A stretch of DNA of 64,000 bases from Gadus chalcogrammus (lineage: Eukaryota > Chordata > Actinopteri > Gadiformes > Gadidae). The notes under the pieces are model-generated. The model had not been told where the DNA came from, ran no database searches, and saw nothing but the letters and a program-made list of their open reading frames with translations. The stretch spans positions 22,453,171-22,517,170 of the forward strand of contig NC_079421.1 of the NCBI RefSeq assembly GCF_026213295.1, in the 5' to 3' direction. The translations under genes were made by a program, and so were the position numbers. Shown piece after piece: positions 55,200-64,000 of the stretch (position 1 is its first letter; each line of letters starts with the position of its first letter).

Positions 55200-56033
55200 G
55201 CTTATTTGTTGTGTTTTTCTATTGCTTCACAGTATTTACGTGGTTGATTTCCATAGGTTGACCACTTTGTTGCATTCAAAATGTTTAGGTGTAGGTGTGT
55301 TAGCGTGTAACTGCATAAACTGAAAGACATGGGACGAGGTCAAATATAATCGGACACCAGATGGCGCTCTGCTCTTGGGACCTGGAGGGATCGAAGAACG
55401 GAAAAACGTACTAATTAAAACTAAAAACGATTAAAATCCCAAATGGATAGACATACAGACAGACAGCGTATCATAAAGACGGACCGTCAGACAGATGAAT
55501 AGATAACATTCCGTAATTGAATAAAATATAATTGAATAAAACAAGATTAGCCTATTCAGAACTTTGTACTCTAAAAAGTCCCATAAACTAGCGTGTTTAT
55601 TAAAAATAAATTATTTATTTACTTTTGGACATGGTTTTTCTCGCGGACGTCGTAACCGGACTCTCCAGTATCTTTCCCCGGTGTTTGTAGTCCGGATATT
55701 GTAGTCCTGTGTTGGACTACAACTCCCGTGACCACCACCGTTCTCCACGTCGAGCGCACGAGCCTCCCTCGCGGCAGCAGCTGGCGGTACTTTGTTAGCG
55801 CGGCGCCGAGGCGGCGGACGGGAAGATCGCTGGGAAAAGTGTCAACACTTTAGGAAAACACCGGAGCAAAGCGCCCGTTAGTCGGTACGGAGGTGGCGTT
55901 GTTCTGACCGCCTGACGGAGGATTCGACCCACGTTTTAACCGACCTTCGGGGGAGATTACCAAGTTCCCCGGAGAGGAATCCCCCGTCCGGGATGCGGGA
56001 CTGAGACAAAGGGTCTGGGGCTTCCCGTCGGGC
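55200..56033 (+). other. c1qtnf2 3' UTR, intergenic, and candidate ccnjl first exon
   Basis: AT-rich 3' flank to about 55620. A GC-rich block at about 55740-56033 follows, ending in GGGCTG/GTGAGT, a good donor for a non-coding first ccnjl exon. A CAGA/GACA-rich segment lies near 55445-55500. Confidence 0.5.
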
Positions 56034-56752
56034 TGGTGAGTGGCACGCCGCGATGGCGACTAAAAGTTTACCAGGCTGATTGTTGATGGGAGAAAACCAG
56101 TGTGGATTAACCTAGTACGATGAGCTGTTTTCTGCAGTTTTTTTTACCCCCGGGAAGCTTATTATGAGCAGTGTTTTTACCAGTATGGCAAGTTGGGTGG
56201 CATGGCTTATAGCGTCTTAGAGGTCGAGTGGATGAGACGCGTGTGGTAAATATAGTATAGTGGGTTCGTCCTTTACCAGTATAAGGTGGACCAGTATAGA
56301 AGGTGTACTGGTCCTTCACGCTGGCCACCCAGGGATACGACATCAGCGGGCTGCTGAGGTCCTCCCTGCCCGTGGAAGTGGTCAGAGGAGGGGTATGGAA
56401 ATGTAAACTTTCTGATCAAATGCTAAGAATCCTAAGACTTCTAAATTATTTGTGGTGAAATCCTCTGCTTCTACTTTGATTAAAAAAAACAACAACATGC
56501 ACTTATGTTGTATCCTCCACTTGGACAAAATACATCTTGGATTGGAGTGTTGCTCAACTCTTGACAACAATGTGTGTTTTTCCATCATGGTAATCCATTG
56601 GTATGGACACGTTTTTGGGTTGTACTTCTTAAACCACCTTTCCACTGGGATTGTAGCCCATTGTATGGGTGGACGGTCAGCTGCTGGGGTATTTACACAC
56701 ATGTACCGTTGTATTTCAGCAGGAATAACTTCATCCTTTGGGCTTTCTCTGG

Positions 56753-59537
56753 ATGGGAGAGATGGAAAGGGAGTTGCAATGGTGGAAGGGACAGCTCGCA
56801 GCCGATATCCATCAATCCCTCCGCATCAAGGTGAGTCTTAACGCTCTCAGTCCAAACAGTTTTCTAACAGAAATGCTATGAATGGCCCAGCCTGTGTTTA
56901 TTTATGTGATGTCATGATAAGAAACCGTTTTGTTCGAAGTGTAAACAAGCCCCTTGTGTTGGGTTACATGAGAACTCGGAAATGTAGTACATCACACATG
57001 AAATGGTGAATTATTGTGCTTCAAAGGGAAGCAACCGCAATTATTACCAAAACACACTCCCACCAACACACCAAACATAATGTTTTAAGCTACCATAGGT
57101 TCACCACAGCTTTTTACAAACGATTCAGCCTTTTATCTTTCGGTGCTTTCTGCACATCCCAACCATTTTCCATTCAATTGCAAACTGCTTGGTACATTTA
57201 TTTAACGGCTACAGCATAAAGCCTTGGGGCATAATTCTCTCCACATCATCCAAGACCCATTAATTTAATCTAACCACTGGTATGTTCTTGAAGGGCCACT
57301 GCTTGTTTCTGCACACTGGTTCAGGTTGGGTTAATAGACATTGTGAGCAGGCTTACGTTGTCTGACTCAGTGAGCGTGTGTACTTTACCTTTACAGGCCG
57401 TATGTAATACAGTCCCTTTTGTTTGTAGAGCCCTATAGCCTCAGATGCTAATTATATGCTAATTATTAGACAAGGTACCGCTGAAGCACACTTCCCACCA
57501 GGTTACATGACGGGATAATAAACATAGCGGGCTGTTGAAAGAGGCCAACGCCACTGTCAGATCTTCACACGATGTTCAACATCTCTGTGGTGGCTTCTCC
57601 GCCGCCACCCACACGCCATCCGGCCATGCTGACGCTGGCTGCCGTGGCGATGAAGCCCTGATGGGGAGATAGCAGCGGCGTGCGGCATGTGGCAAATTAT
57701 CAGACATGCAAATCAGGCCGCAGAGGCAGCTGTGGAATTCTTAATTACAGCGGCGCGTCTCCACAAAGGCACCTCGCTACCCCCCCCCCCAGGCCCTCCT
57801 TTAACCCCCAGACAGATGGGGGTGATGGGTCTCTGGGGTGGAGGGGGGAGAGGGCACTGCGGAGGCACAGCAGGAAGGGTTCTCCTTTTGGAGGAGTTGG
57901 TCGGGGAGGGGGGGGGGGGGGGTGTTTATCTGGATTCCATTGAAGTGCCGGTCTGACGGTCACAATGGTCTCAGAGCGATCGCTTTACCCTCCCGTTTGA
58001 ACGTGCTCGTCGACAGAACATTTTCTCAGTGGGTAGCGGGTTAATGGTATACTATTGATTAATCAGCCGATGTTGGATTCTATGTTTAGCGCGAGATTAA
58101 TCACACGCTAGAATTAGTGTGATTACAAGGTTCCCAAATTGCAGATGATTGTATTTTATATGAAAGATGGGACGGCTGCTTGGTTGGTTAAGTGTTATGA
58201 CTTAATTATGAATTCAAGTGAATAGTAATGACCCAACCTGCTAGGTTCATTTGAATATGCTGTATTTGTTAGCTTGGTTATCACTCGTTGGTCCAACGGT
58301 GGAGATTTACATGAACAAACAATCATTTGTTTACAGAACCAACCCGCCTAAGAGCAGGGGCGTTCCTGTAGCACGGTCTATCAATCGTGCTGATATTCGG
58401 GGGGGGGGGGTCACCTTGTATGTTGACCCCTGAATGGTTATGCGAAAGAGATCAGCGATCCCCAATCTGTTTGATCAGCAATCCCCAATCTGTTTTCAAA
58501 GCCAACGTCCCGTGGTCCTGGAAAGAGTCCAGAAAATATAACATGGTTTAATAAAAATGTTTGTTTGTGGATCATAAGCTGCTTACCATTTGGGTCTTTG
58601 TAAAATTCCCAACACGCGGGTCAGTTTGTTGTTTTTCGCCCACCAGCCAGAGAGTGCTGGGTCCCCCTCCTCCTCGGTACCCAGCTAAACGGGGGTTGAT
58701 TTAATGGCCATGCCCGCCGGTGTCTTCAGGCCTGCTGTGAGACACTACCAGCTAATTGAACATGAATAGGAGATGTGGACTGGATGAAACCTCATCCTAT
58801 CTCCTGCTCCCAACTCTCAATGAGGGAACCATTTCCCCCCACGCACACACACGCACGTTCACATGCACGCACACACACGCACACACCTAGATGGCTTGCT
58901 GATCGCAGACCCCTGCAAGGACCTTAATTAGCATGTCATGATTGCATGGATACAAAATGAGATGGGAAGTGAGCGGCTGCTGAAGCTTGATGAGGAGTCT
59001 TTATTGGGAGACAAAATGGTATTCAGAGTGATCTGCATCTCCGGGCCATCTCCCGGCAAACGCGGATTAAGTGTTTTTACGTGTCATTAAAATATAAAGG
59101 AATTGCAGGCACTAAGTTTGAAATATGAATGTCAATGTGTACGACCTCAAATTAAATGTCACTTGCCCGACGGCGATATTCCCCCTTAAAAAAGTGAAAT
59201 TCTCGAACCCAGGTTCTCTGTATCAGAACAGGACGGCAGGAGATGAGCGCTGCTGACTATTATCATGCATGGACCATAACAACCCCCCCCTCCTCACCTC
59301 TGGGCCCCTCCAACCCCCCCCTCCAGGAGCTGAAGCTACCGGCGTACCGGGCGCTCTCGCCACAGATCGGGATGCGGCGGTACTTTGCGGACCTGCTGGC
59401 CATCCTGAGCAACCGCTACCAGCTGTGCCCCACCGCCCGGCACCTGGCCGTCTACCTCCTGGACCTGTTCATGGACCACTACGACGTGGCCATCAAGCAG
59501 CTCTACGTCATCGCCCTGTCCTGCCTGCTCCTCGCCA
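56753..59537 (+). CDS. ccnjl: cyclin J-like, 5' part (first two coding exons)
   Basis: Cyclin-box protein of the cyclin J group. Coding exons 56753-56830 and 59327-59537 give 96 residues plus one base; the rest lies beyond the window. An in-frame TAA sits at 56726-56728. The first ATG (56753) gives [15 protein letters not shown]; the second (56762), with a better context, aligns with the human CCNJ start MELEGQWW. The cyclin box begins with [20 protein letters not shown], then [20 protein letters not shown] and [12 protein letters not shown]. The protein resembles both CCNJ and [20 protein letters not shown] and IKQLY, and the position beside c1qtnf2, favour ccnjl. The following intron is at least 4.4 kb. 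Confidence 0.88.
56831..59326 (+). other. ccnjl intron with candidate conserved elements
   Basis: Homopolymer runs at 57781-57790 and 57909-57922 and a CA/CG-rich stretch at 58843-58888. Two blocks of unique, AT-rich, homeobox-like sequence (57400-57760 and 58920-59190) contain words such as ATGCTAATTATATGCTAATT, ACCTTAATTAGCATG and TTCTTAATTACAG. They are candidate non-coding regulatory elements. Confidence 0.4.
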
Positions 59538-60730
59538 GTGAGTCCCGTCCCCGTCGCTCTGTACCCCTACCCCCGTCGACGGGCATCTTTTGTGGGGGAT
59601 GGTTTGTGTGGTGGGCGTACTCCCCAGTACGGGTCCCAGGTGAACCCCGCTGTTGGCAGGGTTGGGGATCGTTTGGTGGAACAGCCGCTTGGTTGTGGAC
59701 CGGTCGGGTGTTGAAGAAGAGAGTCTGGTTCTCAAAGCTGTCCTGTGACCCGTTTTAGGTGATGGTTCTGAGAGGCTCGAAGCTGTTGGGATGTTTGGAG
59801 CACACCAGAGTCCGACAGGACGCAAGGCAACGTTTAGCCAACGCTGGTACGTTCAGCAGTGAGGCTCATCAGCATCCATTAGTGGCGCTCCACTAATCCC
59901 CTGCTTTCTCAATTCTGGGGTTGTCATTTCCATAATGTATTTTTAATTGTCCGCTGGAGGTGAGGTTATGGCGAGAAAAGCAAAGCTCTAGAAGTCTGCA
60001 TGTGCACGTGCCCTTCCCTGGGAGTAGGGCTGGCCCTCTCTGTATGTATGACGCCTGCGTTGGCACCAGCTGATGCCAAACCTTAGATCCTGCCTTTGAT
60101 AAAACACTTGTAACAGCTTCCATGGCTCCACTACCTGTCGTTCAGTGTCCTCTACTCCAAAGGTGGGCGGCTGGGTTACTGCGGCGGCTACAAGAACGCA
60201 CAACAGCCTTTCTTCATTTCTCCTGCACAAGTCCTATGTGGCTCTCAATTTATTTCCCCGCTGGCCTTTGGCGGGACTATAATGGGCTTATCACTTCAAG
60301 TGTCTCTGTGTCTTCATAGAGATAGATGCACGGTGTGCTGTGTTCGTTTGCATGGTAGAAAAAGAGGTCCAGGAAAAGGGGAAGACATTCCTGAGCTCCG
60401 TCCATGTCGCCGGTCTGCCTGCTGGGAGATGTTGTCCAAGGCCTCAGCCACCGTGTTCAGCAGCCGTGGTAGTGGGGCTCTTCTTCAGGGGTTTGTTAAT
60501 AGGTAACAGTGTTTTGCGGAGGACCCCGTTGTGTTCTCAGCTTTATGAACACACATACACACAGACTAACTTATGAAAGGAAAGGCAAGGTTGTTTGTTA
60601 TTTCTGCCTTCTGCTAATGATGCTGCAAGTGTTGCAGTGACTCCCCATGATTTACCGTCTGAAGCTTCTATACATTAAAGCAGCCCTCGGCATCATGGGT
60701 AATTAGACTAATGATGCCGTCAGAGAGGGA
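59538..60730 (+). other. ccnjl intron 2, proximal part
   Basis: No further exon is found; the expected continuation AGC-AAG-TTC-GAG is not present. An AT-rich unique block at 60600-60720 (GGGTAATTAGACTAATGATG) looks regulatory. Confidence 0.45.
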
Positions 60731-60734
60731 GTCT

Positions 60735-60741
60735 GGGGGGG

Positions 60742-60778
<37 letters not shown>
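60735..60778. repeat. poly-G and (GT)n repeat
   Basis: GGGGGGGGG followed by about 18 GT units. Confidence 0.95.
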
Positions 60779-60984
60779 GGGACACACGCCGGCTGTGTGC
60801 AGATGAGACTCTGGTTGAATAAAATTGAACGGAGCTTGAAAGCGGCTCTGGTTTAAAGTAACGTCATGAAGCGCCGAGAATAGCTTTGAGATTCCACTCG
60901 CTGAGTGGGGGAAATATTATCAACTCAAACTGGTCAGAAGACCCTTTGATAAATGAAGTCTTCTTTTTTAAGCTGTGATTGTAG

Positions 60985-61073
60985 CTTTCTTTAGCTCTCT
61001 TTCTCTCGCTCTCTCTCTCTTCCTCTTCCTCTCTCTGTCTCCTTCTCTCGCTCTCTCTCTCTTCCTCTGTCTG

Positions 61074-61149
<76 letters not shown>

Positions 61150-61188
61150 GTCTCTCTGTCTCTCTCTCTCCTGTCTGTCTCTCTCTCT

Positions 61189-61242
<54 letters not shown>

Positions 61243-61303
61243 CTCTCTCTCCTGTCTCTCTCTCTCCTGTCTCTCTCTCTCTCTCTCTCCCTCCGTCCGT
61301 CTC
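60985..61303. repeat. (CT)n-rich microsatellite
   Basis: About 320 bases of CT dinucleotides with CTGT and CTTC interruptions. Open frames across it (SLSLSLS) are artefacts of composition. Confidence 0.97.
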
Positions 61304-62689
<1,386 letters not shown>

Positions 62690-62699
62690 GTTTGAACCC

Positions 62700-63270
62700 C
62701 GCGAGCAATGATTACTAAATGTCATTGCGAGTGGCATGACAACCGTCAGAATCTGCTTATAGGATCGCGGAGGCATTCCGCATCGCTGATTGTTCCTGAT
62801 GCGGTCGCTTGTTGTGCTACTAGAGAATTGTTTTTAAGGGCGAGGGCCAGAGACAATCACATTTTTATTGTCCTTGCCTTGTATTGTGTCGTCATGAGGT
62901 GGAGATACAGACTTATCACCCGGATTTATAGTTAGAGTGAATTACGGTCGGAAGATATGCACTCCAAATTATCGAAGATGAGCGAGAACTAGTTTACTTA
63001 TATTTTTTAGATTAGATTAGATTCAACTTAATTGTCATTGCAAGGAAGGAAGGAACACCAGTCAAACAAAATATTTCCTTATATGTCTGTGTAACGCAGT
63101 CAGTGTGACTGTTAAATAGAATTTTGAATGCATAACGGAAATCAATAATGTGAAGAATTCCCCTCAGCGATCGTTATCATGAAGGCTCTCTGTTCAGCCG
63201 GCCCTAGGGGATGTAGACCAGTGGACACAGAGCAGGAAGTGGATGTCTCCCAGTCCCAGCTTTGGACAGA
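62700..63270 (+). other. ccnjl intron 2, unique block
   Basis: A moderately GC-balanced unique segment (62705-62900) and an AT-rich remainder; a LINE-tail-like TTAGATTAGATTAGATTCAA lies near 63007-63027. No exon is seen. Confidence 0.4.
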
Positions 63271-63278
63271 GCCACCAG

Positions 63279-63442
63279 GGGTACCAGTGGGACCAGTGAT
63301 AGCAGTGGTACCTGTAGTCCCAGTGGTACCAGTAATACCAGTGCTACCAGTGGTACCTGTAGTCCCAGTGCTACCAGGGGTACCAGTGCTACCAGTGGGA
63401 CCAGTGCTACCAGTGGGACCAGTGCTACCAGTGGGACCAGTG
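63279..63442. repeat. 9/18-bp minisatellite (ACCAGTGGT type)
   Basis: About 18 units of nine bases, alternately ACCAGTGGG and ACCAGTGCT towards the right end. On the minus strand they read as Gly-Pro-Thr/Gly-Ser-Thr triplets. Confidence 0.93.
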
Positions 63443-64000
63443 CTGCAGCAGCATGAGGGCCGTGGTGGGCCCACCGCCGCTGCCCTCCATGGCCTCTCAC
63501 CCCGTCGCTGCCGGGTCATAACAGCCCCAGGAACGGGGTAAATGCAGGCCCACGTCCCTGGGGGGCCGGGGAGCGAGGGAGGGGGGCTTCAAAGGCAGGT
63601 CGGACGCTGACGTTAAACAGTGTCGAAGGAGGGGGGGCGGGGGGGGGGGCACTGGAGCAGTGAGATGGGACGTATTAGGAATGAGGGGGCTCTGTAGGCC
63701 GCTCTGATGTCAATGTAGATGTATAGCGGGCGCCCCCCCCACTGTGAGCCCCACTCCCCCCCCCCCCTTTCCCCATTACATGGTCCGATGGTAATTCTGA
63801 TGGAATTACCACGCAAGACCCCCTTAATTAAAATAATTATATCTCGTCTGGCAATTACTGTAATGCATGTCCGTGCTTCAAATTAGGCATACTAATGCAA
63901 GTTTCAGATGCGGCCAAATCACCCATTTATCTGCTTATTAAAACCCGTTCAGTGTGTTCGTTATAGTATGGACGGTTATCGTTGGTGTTATCAGTTGACT
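63443..64000 (+). other. right end of window, ccnjl intron 2
   Basis: G-rich runs at 63630-63650 and C-rich runs at 63724-63768, then an AT-rich unique block 63770-63920 (GTAATTCTGATGGAATTACC palindrome-like, CCTTAATTAAAATAATTATA). No exon. Confidence 0.45.

Noticed and set aside
56753..59537. CCNJ instead of CCNJL
   Set aside because: The N-terminus looks CCNJ-like, but the position next to c1qtnf2 and slu7 and residues such as QLCPTARH favour CCNJL.

Overview
This is vertebrate nuclear DNA, almost certainly from a teleost fish. Genes are split by GT-AG introns, carry AATAAA poly(A) signals and show fish-type short interspersed elements and DNA-transposon remnants. Tandem repeats are unusually dense, with long (TG)n tracts and minisatellites in many introns. 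That density would fit a repeat-rich lineage such as cod-like fishes, but this is only a guess. There is no bacterial operon structure, CRISPR array, rRNA or convincing tRNA gene.

Eight protein-coding genes were reconstructed exon by exon with matching splice phases. In order they are: atp7a (+, 3' part only, 206-5224), sfxn1 (-, 13287-9106), ppp2ca (-, 20634-18324), atp5po (+, 21296-23395), the C5orf24 homologue (+, 24317-24985), nsd1 (+, 27743-43565, 22 coding exons), slu7 (+, 46297-52614, 14 coding exons) and c1qtnf2 (+, 54230-55199). A ninth, ccnjl (+, from 56753), runs off the right edge. Every complete gene gives an open reading frame of about the length expected for its family: sfxn1 322 aa, ppp2ca 309, atp5po 209, C5orf24 222, nsd1 2264, slu7 567, c1qtnf2 290.

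Layout: atp7a and sfxn1 converge tail to tail. ppp2ca and atp5po diverge from a shared promoter region of about 0.66 kb. The remaining genes all read rightwards. Five of the other genes map to human chromosome 5q (C5orf24, PPP2CA, SFXN1, NSD1, SLU7), as do C1QTNF2 and CCNJL, and the slu7-c1qtnf2-ccnjl order keeps a human 5q33.3 neighbourhood. atp7a (human X) and atp5po (human 21) are placed among them. The genes do not form one pathway. They cover copper export, mitochondrial serine transport, protein phosphatase 2A, ATP synthase, chromatin methylation, splicing, a secreted C1q/TNF protein and a cyclin.

The most striking non-gene signal is a set of minisatellites that touch splice sites. In sfxn1 the array repeats the end of an exon together with its 5' splice site, giving about 20 donor-like copies. 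In the last slu7 intron the array repeats a branch-point-like motif, and some units also carry a 3' splice-site-like AG. Two nsd1 introns end in arrays that run up to the acceptor. Several short transposons with clear target-site duplications (two hAT-like, one PIF/Harbinger-like with a diverged sibling) are also delimited. The intron of ccnjl at the right end holds several unique AT-rich blocks that look like candidate conserved non-coding elements.
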